A DNA stretch of 64,000 nucleotides, from assembly GCA_016703945.1 (NCBI GenBank), contig JADJBC010000012.1:141851-205850 (forward strand), written 5' to 3'. Each line of letters starts with the position of its first letter. Position 1 is the first letter of the stretch. The notes beneath the pieces are model-generated. The model was not told the DNA's origin and did not search any database. It saw only the letters and a program-made list of their open reading frames with translations. The position numbers and the translations under genes were made by a program. Below are positions 26,542-36,737 of this stretch, piece by piece. This DNA comes from Candidatus Aalborgicola danicus (GTDB lineage: Bacteria; Pseudomonadota; Gammaproteobacteria; Burkholderiales; Burkholderiaceae_C).

Positions 26542-27318
26542 TCAAACCTTGCGCGGGACGGGCTTCTTGGCGGCGGCCTTTGCGGGTGTCTTCGCTGCTG
26601 TTTTGGCTGCCGACTTGGTGGCCGGTTTTGTTGCGGGCTTCACAACCAATGTTTTGGCTGGCTTTGCTGCCACTTTTTTGGCCGGTGTCGCCTTGGCAGC
26701 AACCGATTTGACGGGCACCGACTTGGACGGCGTGGCCTTTGTGGTAGCGATTTTGGTGGTGCTGGTCTTGCGCGCCGGTGTTTTGGCACCTGCCGCTTTG
26801 TCAGCCGCCTTTTTCAATTGGGCTTTGGAGGGGAACGCTTCCGCCACGCCTTTCTTAGCAGCGTTGGAACGCCGCAGGCTGGGCTCCGCCGCAGACTTGG
26901 CGGCGGGTTTGGTGACAGGCTTGGCGCTTTCTGCCATGGCGGGCTTGGAGGCACCGAGCTTCAGGCGCACCGGCTTTTCGCCCCACAATTCTTCAAGGTT
27001 GTAATACTGCCGAAAGTTAGGCTGCATGATGTGAACCACCGCTTGCCCGCAATCCACAATGATCCATTCACCGTTGGCCTCGCCCTCAACCCGTGGTTTC
27101 TCAAACCCGGCTTCGCGGACGGCATCACGCACACTGGCGGCCAGACCTTTGGTTTGTCTATTGGAGGTACCGGAGGCCACAATCACCCGTTCAAACAATG
27201 CTGACAAATGCTCCGTGTCAAACACCTGGATGTCTTGGGCTTTGACGTCTTCCAGGCCATCCACGATGGCCCGTTGGAGCTTGTTAATGTCTTTTTTGGC
27301 AACAATTGGTTTGTTCAT
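26542..27318 (-). CDS. rsfS: Ribosomal silencing factor RsfS with a long basic tail
   Basis: Residues 1-120 are a standard RsfS/Iojap domain (KLQRAIVDGLEDVKAQDI, RVIVASGTSNRQTKGLA, WIIVDCGQAVVHIM, YYNLEELWG), which binds uL14 and blocks subunit joining in starvation. The family is usually about 110-130 residues. Here about 130 more follow, low in complexity and made of Lys, Ala, Pro and Thr repeats (AAKAT, PAKKV, KPATKPATK), like a histone H1 tail. The start overlaps the nadD stop by one base. The tail may bind rRNA or nucleic acid; this is inference. Confidence 0.92.
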   Translation of the reverse strand: MNKPIVAKKDINKLQRAIVDGLEDVKAQDIQVFDTEHLSALFERVIVASGTSNRQTKGLAASVRDAVREAGFEKPRVEGEANGEWIIVDCGQAVVHIMQPNFRQYYNLEELWGEKPVRLKLGASKPAMAESAKPVTKPAAKSAAEPSLRRSNAAKKGVAEAFPSKAQLKKAADKAAGAKTPARKTSTTKIATTKATPSKSVPVKSVAAKATPAKKVAAKPAKTLVVKPATKPATKSAAKTAAKTPAKAAAKKPVPRKV

Positions 27319-27935
27319 CAGGCAGTTTGATAAAGGTGGTGGTGGGCAATATAACGCGCAACGGCTTCAAAAACCAGTGGCGCGACGTTTTGGCAGTTCG
27401 CCAAACGGTGACGGATGTCAGTGGCACTGACATCCATGGGGGGCAAATTCAACACCTGAAAGGGTGTTTGCGCCAAAAGCTCTGCATTAAAAGTGCCTCT
27501 AGCCCCCGAAGAATCTGCGCGAGCAGCTACACATATTATAGCGAGCTGAAGAATCGCCTGCCACCGGTGCCAGCTTTGAAGCGACTTGGCCTGGTCTTCC
27601 CCAATGATCAGAAACAGTTCAACGCCGGGCTCCTCGGCCGCCAACTCGGTCAGCGTATCCACGGTGTAGCTGGGGCCTCGGCGTCGGGTTTCCCGGTCAT
27701 CGACCACGACCTTGGGAAGGTCAGCAAACGCCAGTCGTGCCATGGCCAGCCGATGCGAGGCCGCTGTCAACACCCGGGATTTGTGCCACGCCTCACCCGT
27801 CGGAATGATGTGCAATGCATCGAGTCGTAACTGTTCCACGGCCTGGTGTGCCAAGGCGTTATGGGCCCTGTGGGGCGGATCAAACGACCCACCAAACACA
27901 CCCAGGCGACGCAACGGCACGGCCGCCCCGCTCAC
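27318..27935 (-). CDS. nadD: Nicotinate-nucleotide adenylyltransferase
   Basis: This 205-residue enzyme joins nicotinate mononucleotide and ATP in NAD synthesis. The N-terminus has the nucleotidyltransferase motif GVFGGSFDPPHRAHNALA (HxxH). Further on come IPTGEAWHKS, RRRGPSYTVDTL and LFLIIGEDQAKSLQSW; the C-terminal motif DVSATDIRHRL stands in for the usual ISSTxIR. Residues about 131-146 are encoded by a dispersed intergenic-type repeat (27499-27543), unusual for a coding region. Overlaps of one to four bases with rsfS and hemF indicate coupling. Confidence 0.92.
   Translation of the reverse strand: MSGAAVPLRRLGVFGGSFDPPHRAHNALAHQAVEQLRLDALHIIPTGEAWHKSRVLTAASHRLAMARLAFADLPKVVVDDRETRRRGPSYTVDTLTELAAEEPGVELFLIIGEDQAKSLQSWHRWQAILQLAIICVAARADSSGARGTFNAELLAQTPFQVLNLPPMDVSATDIRHRLANCQNVAPLVFEAVARYIAHHHLYQTA
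27499..27543 (-). repeat. Dispersed ~45-bp repeat, copy 1 (inside nadD)
   Basis: Plus-strand sequence begins CTCTAGCCCCCGAAGAATC, continues TGCGCGAGCAGCTAC and ends ATTATAGCG. It shares with the other copies CTAGCCC-CG, a central GCGC-AGCAGCTA and a terminal ATAGC. This is the only copy found within a gene. Confidence 0.6.
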
Positions 27936-28849
27936 ACCCAGTCTCGCCTCGGCAAAAATCGGGTGTACAAGTCGTTTTCTGCGGAACCGGCTTCAGGCAC
28001 TGATTGGTAGGCCCAGCTCGCCAAGGGTGGCATCGACAGCAAAATCGATTCGGTGCGGCCGCCTGACTGCAACCCGAAATGGGTTCCTCGGTCCCACACC
28101 AGGTTGAACTCTACGTAGCGCCCACGGCGGTACAACTGGAAGTTGCGCTCGCGTTCACCATAGGCCATGTCTTTGCGGCGCTCCACAATCGGGATATAGG
28201 CCAGCAGGAACGCATCGCCTACCGATTGCATCAGTTCAAACCCGTTGGCAAACCCACCTTCGGCGAAGTCGTCAAAGAAAATGCCTCCAATACCGCGCTG
28301 TTCATTGCGGTGTTTCAAATGGAAATAGTCGTCACACCATGTCTTGAACCGTGGGTAGGTGTCTGCTCCAAAGGCCTGTACCGCATTGCGGCAGGTCTCG
28401 TGGAAATGCCGGGCATCGTCCTCGTGTCCGTAAAAGGGCGTCAGGTCCATGCCACCGCCAAACCAGCACACGGGTTCCTGCCCCGGGTGACCGGCAGAAA
28501 TCATGCGCACATTCATGTGTACGGTAGGTACGTAGGGGTTGCGTGGATGGAACACCAGCGAAACACCCATGGCTTCAAACGGCGCGCCGGCCAGTTCGGG
28601 GCGGTGCTGGGTCGCCGACGGCGGCAACTTGGGGCCCCGCACATGCGAGAAGCCGCAACCTGCACGTTCAAACAGCGAACCACCTTCCAGAATGCGCGTG
28701 ATGCCATGCCCTTGTAGAGGTTCGCCAGCGGCTTTCTCCCAGGTATCGGACACAAAAGTCTGGTCGTCCATCGCCGCCACCGCTGTAGTGATGCGGTCCT
28801 GCAGCCCCATCAGATAGGCCTGCACTTGTTTGACTGGTGTGTCGCTCAT
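27932..28849 (-). CDS. hemF: Oxygen-dependent coproporphyrinogen III oxidase
   Basis: The 305-residue enzyme decarboxylates coproporphyrinogen III to protoporphyrinogen IX using oxygen, in haem synthesis. Conserved stretches are GVSLVFHPRNPYVPTVHMN, CWFGGGMDLTPFYG, KHRNEQRGIGGIFFDD and the terminal GLQSGGRTESILLSMPP. Both ends overlap neighbours by four bases (nadD downstream, purD upstream). Full length with no anomaly. Confidence 0.96.
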   Translation of the reverse strand: MSDTPVKQVQAYLMGLQDRITTAVAAMDDQTFVSDTWEKAAGEPLQGHGITRILEGGSLFERAGCGFSHVRGPKLPPSATQHRPELAGAPFEAMGVSLVFHPRNPYVPTVHMNVRMISAGHPGQEPVCWFGGGMDLTPFYGHEDDARHFHETCRNAVQAFGADTYPRFKTWCDDYFHLKHRNEQRGIGGIFFDDFAEGGFANGFELMQSVGDAFLLAYIPIVERRKDMAYGERERNFQLYRRGRYVEFNLVWDRGTHFGLQSGGRTESILLSMPPLASWAYQSVPEAGSAENDLYTRFLPRRDWV

Positions 28850-30167
28850 TTGGCAGCCTTGGCTTCACCTGCCTGTTTGACCGCCCGGTGGCCAATGTCC
28901 GTTCGGAATTGCATGCCGTCAAACCGAATCCCTTGAACCGCTTCGTAAGCCGCCTGGCGCGCAGCGCGGGGGTTTTCGGCCAAACCGGTGACACATAACA
29001 CGCGGCCACCGCTGGTAAGGGTTGTGCCGTCACGGTGTTCGGTGCCGGCATGAAAGACCTTGGCGTTTCGCTCTCGTGGGCAAACCTTCGATGGCATCTC
29101 CTTTGCGCGGAGTGCCGGGGTAACCATGCGCGGCCAACACCACACCCAGCGCGGTGCGACGGTCCCATTCGAGTTCGATGCTCTCCAGTCCACCCGCCTC
29201 TGTTGCGGCCAATAACACGTCTGAAAAATCACTTTTGAGCCGCATCAGAATGGGCTGAGTCTCGGGGTCGCCCATGCGGCAGTTGAATTCCAGCGTTTTG
29301 ACATGACCCTGGGGGTCAATCATCAGCCCGGCGTACAAGAAGCCGGTGTAGGGAATGCCGTCCTGCTCCATACCCTTGAGCGTGGGCAAGATGATCTCGC
29401 GCATGGCGCGGGCGTGCACCTGGGGCGTGACCACCGGTGCCGGTGAATACGCACCCATGCCGCCGGTATTGGGGCCCCTGGTCGTCGTCCAGCAGGCGCT
29501 TGTGGTCCTGGCTGGTGGCCAATGCCACCACATCCTTGCCATCACACAGCACCATGAAGCTGGCTTCTTCGCCTTCCAGAAATTCTTCGATGACCACACG
29601 CGGCACGGCCTGGCCGCCCTCGCCCGTGTTGTGCACCACGCCCAGCGTGTTGTCCAGCAGCATGAAGTCGATGGCCGCATGGGCTTCATCCAAGGTCATG
29701 GCTACAACGACCCCTTTTCCTGCGGCCAGGCCATCGGCCTTGACAACGATGGGGGCGCCCATGCGCTGCACATAGGCGTGGGCCGCTACCGGGTCGGTAA
29801 AAGCTTCATAAGCAGCGGTGGGGATGTTGTGCCGCTGCATAAAGGCTTTCGAAAATGCTTTCGAGCTTTCCAGCTGTGCGGCAGCCTTGGTGGGGCCAAA
29901 AATACGCAGACCATGGGCACGGAATTCATCCACTACGCCAGCGGCCAGCGGGCCCTCCGGGCCAACCACCGTCAGGCCGATCTTGTTCTCTTGCGCCCAT
30001 TCCCGCAGTGCCACCACGTCGGTGATGGTCACGTTCTTCAAGCGGCTGTCCAGCGCAGTGCCGCCATTGCCGGGCGCCACATACACCAATTGGACCTTGT
30101 CGGACTCTGCCAACTTCCAGGCCATGGCATGCTCGCGGCCGCCCCCCCCGATCACCAAAACATTCAT
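28846..30167 (-). pseudogene. purD: Phosphoribosylamine-glycine ligase, two frameshifts
   Basis: Three frames in series give a full PurD of about 430 residues. 30167 to about 29475 encodes MNVLVIGGGGREHAMAWKL, FGPTKAAAQLESSKAF and the ATP-grasp core VVKADGLAAGKGV. About 29475 to 29080 continues NTGGMGAYSPAPVVTP, LYAGLMIDPQGHVKTLEFN and RMGDPETQPILMRL. The rest ends AKVFHAGTEHRDGTTLTSGGRVL. The first break lies at a GGGGCCCC run. The enzyme is step two of purine synthesis, and its loss would make the cell a purine auxotroph. Because the rest is well conserved, consensus indels are a serious alternative. Confidence 0.88.
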
Positions 30168-30216
30168 ACATCCCTCCGATCCGCGTTTTGGCGGTTGTTG
30201 TGTTTATTATTGTTGT

Positions 30217-30936
30217 TCATAGTGCGGCGTTATGGTAAATCTCTTGCGTGTCGTCCAGGTCTTCCAGCACGTCCAATAGCTTTTGCATACGCACGGCGTC
30301 GTCACCAGTCAGCTCAATGGTGTTTTCAGCGCGCATGGTGACGCCGGAAATCTCTGCTGTCAGCCCTGCGGCTTCCAATGCCTGTTTGACGGCTTCGTAA
30401 TCCGCATAGGCGGTCAGCACCTCGATAGCGCCATCGTCATCGGTGACCACGTCTTCAGCGCCGGCCTCCAGCGCCACTTCCATGATCTTGTCTTCACTGG
30501 TGCCTGGGGCAAAAATCAACTGCCCGCAGTGCTTGAACTGGAATACCACCGAGCCCTCGGTGCCCATATTGCCACCATGTTTGCTAAAGGCGTGGCGCAC
30601 TTCGGCCACGGTGCGCACCTTGTTATCGGTCATGGTGTCCACAATGATGGCGGCGCCACCAATGCCATAACCCTCGTAGCGGATTTCTTCGTAAACGATG
30701 CCTTCCAGCGTGCCCGTGGCCTTGGCGATACCGTATTTCACGTTTTCGGCCGGCATATTGGCCGCCTTGCCCTTTTCTACAGCCAGACGCAGGCGTGGGT
30801 TGATGCTGAGATCACCCCCACCCAGGCGCGCGGCGACCATGATTTCACGCATCACGCGGGTCCAGATGCGCTGACGCTTCTCATCCTGGCGTCCTTTGCG
30901 GTGCTGAATATTGGCCCATTTGCTGTGTCCTGCCAC
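30217..30936 (-). CDS. yebC: YebC/PmpR-family protein
   Basis: This 239-residue protein has the canonical start MAGHSKWANIQHRKGRQDEKR, then ARLGGGDLSINPRLRLAVEKGKAANMP, YEGYGIGGAAIIVDTMTDN and a C-terminal acidic end DDTQEIYHNA. The family binds DNA or the ribosome and has been described as a transcription regulator and, more recently, a translation factor for difficult motifs. The gap to purD is 50 bases, so the two are likely co-transcribed. Confidence 0.93.
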   Translation of the reverse strand: MAGHSKWANIQHRKGRQDEKRQRIWTRVMREIMVAARLGGGDLSINPRLRLAVEKGKAANMPAENVKYGIAKATGTLEGIVYEEIRYEGYGIGGAAIIVDTMTDNKVRTVAEVRHAFSKHGGNMGTEGSVVFQFKHCGQLIFAPGTSEDKIMEVALEAGAEDVVTDDDGAIEVLTAYADYEAVKQALEAAGLTAEISGVTMRAENTIELTGDDAVRMQKLLDVLEDLDDTQEIYHNAAL

Positions 30937-30994
30937 GTGAAATCCTTTGAAAATTCGTTACGCTACGGGCTCAATTGTACTTTTTGAGAATTCC

Positions 30995-32575
30995 ATGGCC
31001 GCCCTTGACACCACCAGCATCCTGATTGCACAACATGGCACCGAGAACAGCACGATTCAGTGCTGCCTGCTACCGAACAAAGCCAATCGCCACGGCCTGA
31101 TCACCGGCGCCACCGGCACTGGCAAGACCATCACGCTGCAAACCATGGCCGAGGGGTTCTCGCGCATCGGCGTGCCAGTGTTCATGGCCGACATCAAGGG
31201 TGACCTGACCGGCATCTCGCAGGCGGGCAGCCCCAGCCCCAAGCTGGGCAAGATCATCCAGGAACGAGGCCTGCCTGAACCCGAATACCAGGCTTTCCCC
31301 ACCACGTTGTGGGACGTGTTTGGCGAACAAGGCCACCCGGTGCGCGCCACCGTCAGCGACCTGGGTCCGCTGTTGCTGGCCCGCATGCTGAACCTGAACG
31401 AAACCCAGGCTGGCGTGCTGCAACTGGTGTTCAAGATTGCCGACGACGACGGCCTGCTGTTGCTCGACATGAAAGACCTGCGCGCCATGTGCCAGGACGT
31501 AGGCGACAACGCCAGCCAATACACCACCGAATACGGCAACATCAGCGCCGCCAGCATAGGCGCCATCCAGCGCGGGCTGATGCAGATCGAAAGCCAGGGC
31601 GGCGAGAAGTTTTTTGGCGAGCCCATGCTCAATATTGCCGACTTCATGCAGACCGACGCCAGGGGCCAAGGCATGGTCAACATCCTGGCGGCCGACAAGC
31701 TGATGAACGCCCCGCGCCTGTACGCCACCTTTCTGCTGTGGATGCTGAGCGAATTGTTCGAGACCTTGCCCGAGGTCGGCGACCTGGACAAACCCAAGAT
31801 GGTGTTCTTCTTCGACGAAGCACATTTGCTGTTCAACGACGCACCCAAGGTGCTGCTGGAGCGCATCGAACTTGTCGTGCGCCTGGTTCGCAGCAAGGGC
31901 GTGGGCGTGTACTTCGTCACGCAAAACCCGCTGGACATACCCGACACCGTGCTGGCCCAGTTGGGCAACCGCGTGCAACATGCGCTGCGCGCCTTTACGC
32001 CGCGCGACCAGAAAGCCGTGAAATCAGCCGCCGAGACCATGCGCCCCAAGCCGGGACTGGACATTGGCACGGCCATTACCGAGCTGGCCGTGGGCGAAGC
32101 TTTGGTCAGTTTTCTGGACGACAAGGGCCGGCCTTCTGTAACCGAGCGCGTCTATGTGCTGCCGCCCTGCAGCCAGATTGGGCCTATCAATGCAGAGCAA
32201 CGCAAGGTTTTGTTAGCCGAATCCTTGGTGGCTGGGGTGTATGAAAAAGAAGTAGACCGGGACTCGGCGTTTGAGGCGATCAAAGGTCGAACCCAGGCCC
32301 GGCAACCTGCCGGCACCGTTGCGCCTTCACCCAACGGTGTGCCCTCTTCAACACCCGCTGCGCCTGCCAATGCGCCAGCGGCTGGCGCGCCCGCCGTACC
32401 CGAAAAGGGCATCTTTGACAGTATTGGTGACATGCTGGGCGGCGGCACCCGCCGCACCCGCACCAGTGTGGGGGAGCAACTGGCCCGCAGCGCCGCCAGC
32501 TCGATTGGGCGCGAGGTGGGGCGGCAGATTATTCGGGGGGTGCTGGGTGGGATTTTTGGCGGATCCAAGCGGTAA
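30995..32575 (+). CDS. HerA/DUF853-type ATPase
   Basis: Starting at ATG 30995 (MAALDTTSILIAQHG) the protein has 526 residues. Features are a P-loop GATGTGKTITLQTMAEGF near residue 40, ADIKGDLTGI, a Walker B VFFFDEAHLLFND near 270, and VTQNPLDIPDTVLAQLGN, the DUF853 (YjgR) hallmark. A Pro/Ala-rich linker and a Gly/Arg C-terminus ending GGIFGGSKR follow. The family is related to FtsK/HerA translocases, but its cellular role is not settled. The gene is divergent from yebC, with 58 bases between start codons. Confidence 0.9.
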   Translation: MAALDTTSILIAQHGTENSTIQCCLLPNKANRHGLITGATGTGKTITLQTMAEGFSRIGVPVFMADIKGDLTGISQAGSPSPKLGKIIQERGLPEPEYQAFPTTLWDVFGEQGHPVRATVSDLGPLLLARMLNLNETQAGVLQLVFKIADDDGLLLLDMKDLRAMCQDVGDNASQYTTEYGNISAASIGAIQRGLMQIESQGGEKFFGEPMLNIADFMQTDARGQGMVNILAADKLMNAPRLYATFLLWMLSELFETLPEVGDLDKPKMVFFFDEAHLLFNDAPKVLLERIELVVRLVRSKGVGVYFVTQNPLDIPDTVLAQLGNRVQHALRAFTPRDQKAVKSAAETMRPKPGLDIGTAITELAVGEALVSFLDDKGRPSVTERVYVLPPCSQIGPINAEQRKVLLAESLVAGVYEKEVDRDSAFEAIKGRTQARQPAGTVAPSPNGVPSSTPAAPANAPAAGAPAVPEKGIFDSIGDMLGGGTRRTRTSVGEQLARSAASSIGREVGRQIIRGVLGGIFGGSKR

Positions 32576-32631
32576 ATTCGTCGCTTGTGCGCAGAGGGGT
32601 CTCGTTCCAAAAGTTATAAGCCTTTTGACCC

Positions 32632-32677
32632 GCTAGCCCGCGAATAATAAGCCTATGTAGCTATTAAAAACATAGCG
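32632..32677 (+). repeat. Dispersed ~45-bp repeat, copy 2
   Basis: It begins GCTAGCCCGCGAATAATAAG and ends with GTAGCTATTAAAAACATAGC. It lies 57 bases after the DUF853 stop. The right part can pair (CTATGT/ACATAG). Confidence 0.6.
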
Positions 32678-32770
32678 AATCACATGCCAAGGCCGCGTGG
32701 CATGACTGCTGGACACCGCAAAACTGCCCGCGGACGCTGCTCCGCAGGCGCTCCGACTGCCTCACACAGG

Positions 32771-34810
32771 TCAGGGATCAATCAATTCAACCGTCGCAGT
32801 GGACGTGCCGCCTTTGCCATCGCTAATGGTGTAGGTGAACGAGTCAATCAGGAACTGATTCTTTGGCGTAAAGACGATGTAGGGTCCCACAATCTTGACC
32901 GTGCCGTTGCCGCCCACCGGCTGCGTCACCGAAACAATGGTCAGCGGGTCCCCGTCAGCGTCAGAGTCGTTCGCAAGTACGGCCAGCGTCGTATAGAAGG
33001 TTGCACCAACAGAGTAGGAATCGGTCTGCGCAACCGGCGCGCGGTTGGCCTGGGTCACCTGGATTTGAACGGTGGCCGTGGTTGTGGCGCCCTGGCCGTC
33101 TCTGACTACGTACGTGAAACTGTCCTGCCCCGAGTAGTTTGTCGGGGCCACATAGACCACCTGACCGCCCTCCAGGCGAACTTGACCTTTGCCCGCCGCG
33201 CCAACCGACGCTACGGTCAACACATCACCAGTGTCGGGGTCGCTGTCATTGCCCAACACCGCCAACACCGTTGTGCTGCCGCTGGAGACGCTGTAGGTAT
33301 CGTTCTGCGCTACCGGCGAACGGTTGACCCAGGTGCGGCTGACGCTCTCGGTCTGGGTCTCTTCCTTGCTGCGGTAGACGTCCACGGTGCGTTTGTGAAC
33401 GGTCGGCGTGCGCAAGGCACGGCGCAACCAGGCCGGCTCCTGCTCAATGACTTCACGCTGGTAGGTCACGGGCGCTGGCGCTGTGGCGGCTACACCCGGC
33501 ATGTTCTTGGCCGGAATCTGAACAATCTCTTCTTTCTCCGACAGGTTCACAAACTCCAACTCAACCCGGCGGTTCTTGCTACGTGTACCTGCTTTAGGGG
33601 CAAATTTGGGTTCGACACTGCCTTTGCCTTCCAAAATCGCGGCATCCGCGGTTATGGCGCCAGCGGCGACCAGGTAATCACGCACGGCGGTCGCCCGCTT
33701 CATCGACAACTGGAGATTAAATTTGTCCGAGCCCAGATCACAGGTGTGGCCCACGATACGCACGTTTCCATCACGGCGGCTGTTTTTCAACATGGTGGCC
33801 ATTTTGTCCAGCTCATCGCGCGCCACAGGGGTCAATTTTGCGCTGGAGATTTCGAAGAAAGCATCGCTGGTCATGGTCGCTTTGGTCAGGACCATTCGGC
33901 GTTCGGTCGAGGCCGGAATCACGGTGGGCGCAACGGCCACGGTAGCAGCGGCTGCCGGCGACGGTGGCTGCACGGCAACCATACGGAACAAGCGTTCTGG
34001 CTGGGTATTTTTGGCGCCAAAGCTGTAGCGATAACTCAGCATGACGCGGGTGTTCTCGCGTCCCACTTCGGCATCACCGGATTTGTTCAGAAGTTCGAGC
34101 TGCAGACCGATGCTATGTGGAGTACCCACATAGTATTTTTCTGCCATGAGGGACACACTGCTTTGTTGCGCGTTGCCACTACCCCACTCGTGGTCAAGAC
34201 CGGCTGTGACACGAACGTCACTTTCGTCAAAATAATGACCGGCGCGCAGACCCACCCCGTAGTCGTAGGCGCGTTCAAACAAATGGGTGGTCACCACACG
34301 GGTGACCGCATCCTGGTACGCACGGCCGCCTTCAGTACCCGTGAGCTGGGTCACCGTGCTGGCGCTGCTTTGCGACAACAACCTGCGGTCACTGATGCCG
34401 CGGCTCAGGTAGGCGTTGCCAAACCAGTGGCCTTTTTCCATGCCGGCCCCCAGCGTGAACTTGCGGTCGGACGTGTCGTTTTGGTCAAACGCCAGGAAAT
34501 ACTTGTTGACGGCATCACCGGCCGTTTGGTGGTAACTCAACTTGGCGCCGCCTGCGGACCGCAGGACCCAGCCTTCGGCGAGCCACGCACTGCCAGCCCC
34601 TTCGCTGAGTACACCCGACAGCTCACCCTGAAAGTAGCCCCCACTCGCGTAACCCAATGCGACCTGGGCGGTGTCCCCGGTGTACATCAGTCGCCCCTCC
34701 GGCTGCGGTGCCGACGATGTCTGTCCGATGGCAGGGAAAACGGACAGTGGCGCCAGTAGCGACAGCAACAGGCGAGATGCAGTCCGGCGACGGGGGAAGT
34801 GTTTGGGCAT
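32771..34810 (-). CDS. OmpA-family outer-membrane protein with tandem Ig-like domains
   Basis: This 679-residue exported protein has a signal peptide (LLLSLLAPLSVFPAIGQ) and a beta-strand-rich region (40-270; GYASGGYFQGELSG, VMLSYRYSFG) that could be a barrel. An OmpA-like domain (about 305-425) carries FFEISSAKLTPVARDELDKM, VRIVGHTCDLGSDKFN and a terminal KNRRVELEFVN. Two cadherin-like/VCBS-type repeats (PVAQNDTYSV-LAVLGNDSDPDTGD-DSFTYVVRDGQG and PVAQTDSYSV-LAVLANDSDADGD-DSFTYTISDGKG) follow. The first OmpA motif is altered in that HTCDLG replaces HTDxxG. It may anchor to peptidoglycan and present adhesive repeats; this is inference. Confidence 0.8.
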   Translation of the reverse strand: MPKHFPRRRTASRLLLSLLAPLSVFPAIGQTSSAPQPEGRLMYTGDTAQVALGYASGGYFQGELSGVLSEGAGSAWLAEGWVLRSAGGAKLSYHQTAGDAVNKYFLAFDQNDTSDRKFTLGAGMEKGHWFGNAYLSRGISDRRLLSQSSASTVTQLTGTEGGRAYQDAVTRVVTTHLFERAYDYGVGLRAGHYFDESDVRVTAGLDHEWGSGNAQQSSVSLMAEKYYVGTPHSIGLQLELLNKSGDAEVGRENTRVMLSYRYSFGAKNTQPERLFRMVAVQPPSPAAAATVAVAPTVIPASTERRMVLTKATMTSDAFFEISSAKLTPVARDELDKMATMLKNSRRDGNVRIVGHTCDLGSDKFNLQLSMKRATAVRDYLVAAGAITADAAILEGKGSVEPKFAPKAGTRSKNRRVELEFVNLSEKEEIVQIPAKNMPGVAATAPAPVTYQREVIEQEPAWLRRALRTPTVHKRTVDVYRSKEETQTESVSRTWVNRSPVAQNDTYSVSSGSTTVLAVLGNDSDPDTGDVLTVASVGAAGKGQVRLEGGQVVYVAPTNYSGQDSFTYVVRDGQGATTTATVQIQVTQANRAPVAQTDSYSVGATFYTTLAVLANDSDADGDPLTIVSVTQPVGGNGTVKIVGPYIVFTPKNQFLIDSFTYTISDGKGGTSTATVELIDP

Positions 34811-35013
34811 GGGAGGGACTTAAAAAAAAGAGCAAGGTGGGAAATGGCACCGCAGGGTGGGAGCAAGAGGCGGATTCTAACTGCGCACTAGCGCTAAACC
34901 CCGCGCACTGCCGGCAAGCGCTATGCAAAATCACCCCGTTATGCGTTAGAGTTTGGCAGGTCCAAGGCCCATACTCGCAGCCCCCTCCCCCCACACTATT
35001 GTTCTTCACCACC

Positions 35014-35667
<654 letters not shown>

Positions 35668-35710
35668 GTTAGTTCATAACTTATTGATTTTATTGAATGT
35701 TCAACATATA

Positions 35711-35733
35711 GTGTGATTATTGACAATTCACAC
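35711..35733 (+). promoter_or_regulatory. Possible operator: inverted repeat GTGTGA-N11-TCACAC
   Basis: Six-base arms (GTGTGA 35711-35716, TCACAC 35728-35733) flank an AT-rich centre that contains TTGACA. The dyad ends five bases before ATG 35739, so a bound regulator would block initiation. The upstream 40 bases are AT-rich relative to neighbours. Confidence 0.35.
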
Positions 35734-35738
35734 TGAAC

Positions 35739-36737
35739 ATGTCCACCGCCAACTACTTCCTGGAGGTTTCCGAAAGCCAAAAACGCCAGTTCATAGACGC
35801 CGAGACTGTGTTTATGGCTTTGGCCCAGGCGAAGAAAGCAGCCACTGAGGTCCGGGGCAGCATGTTGTGGCGCGACTTGCGCAACAAGCGCACGCTCATA
35901 CGCACATCGGCCGCCGGTGCGCAAAAGTCCTTGGGACCGCAGTCGCCCGAAACCCAGAAGATGTTTGACAGCTTCATGGCGCGCAAGTCAAGCACCGAGC
36001 AACGCGTCAAGGCCCTCAAGGCGCAATACGACATTCAGCAACGTCTGAACCGGGCCTTGCGTGTGGGCCGGGTACCCAATATCGTGGTACGTGTGATCAA
36101 CGCGCTGGAGGGCATCGGCGTGCATGACCACTTCACCGTGGTTGGAACCCACGCCTTATACGCTTATGAGATGGCCGCTGGTGTGCGCATTGCCGAAGCC
36201 GCCATGGCCACGCGCGACGTGGACATGCTGTTTGACACCCGCAAGCGCATTGCATTCTTCACCGCAATGAAAAAGATCGACAGCTCGCTGATAGGGGTAC
36301 TGCGCAAGGTGGACGCCAGCTTTGAAGTGACAGAAGACCAGCGCTATACGGCTCGCAATCAGGACGGTTTTGAAGTCGATGTGATCCGCCGCCCTGCGGT
36401 TGACGGCGATCCGCATCCGCTGCGCATGAGCGATGACGAGGGCGACTTCTGGGCCGTGCAGGTGTCCATGGGCGAAAAACTACAGTCCGCCCGGCGCATG
36501 AACCACGTCGTGGTTTCCACTTCCGGTGAGATGGCGCTGATGCGTACCGTGCACCCACTGGACTACGCGCGCATCAAGCGCGAACTGTCCCAGCACAAGC
36601 AACGCGACGCGCAAAAGCGCGGCAAAGACAGCTTGCAGGCCACCATCGTCACTGAGCTGGTGGCTCGGTACTTGCCTCACTTGGCTGACGATCCGGCGAC
36701 GCCCCGCCGATGTAACCCTCTGAAAAAGGAATCCCCC
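35739..36737 (+). CDS. GSU2403/NTP_transf_8-type nucleotidyltransferase-fold protein (N-terminal half of a continuous frame)
   Basis: The frame encodes about 330 residues before codA with no stop between, so the uninterrupted frame 35739-38015 has 758 codons. A helical N-terminus (residues 1-115) precedes a nucleotidyltransferase-like fold: VVGTHALYAYE, ATRDVDMLFDTR (two Asp as metal ligands), and EVDVIRRPAVDG. This fits the PF12281-type family of unknown role. Stops occur in the other frames just where a gene of this family should end (TAA 36713-36715; TGA 36721-36723), and a ribosome-binding site for codA follows. Either an indel removed the natural stop or the two are genuinely fused. Confidence 0.65.

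Noticed and set aside
28079..32124. Several long open frames antisense to hemF, purD, yebC and the DUF853 gene
   Set aside because: They are mirror frames of GC-rich coding genes and have no domain or ribosome-binding site of their own.
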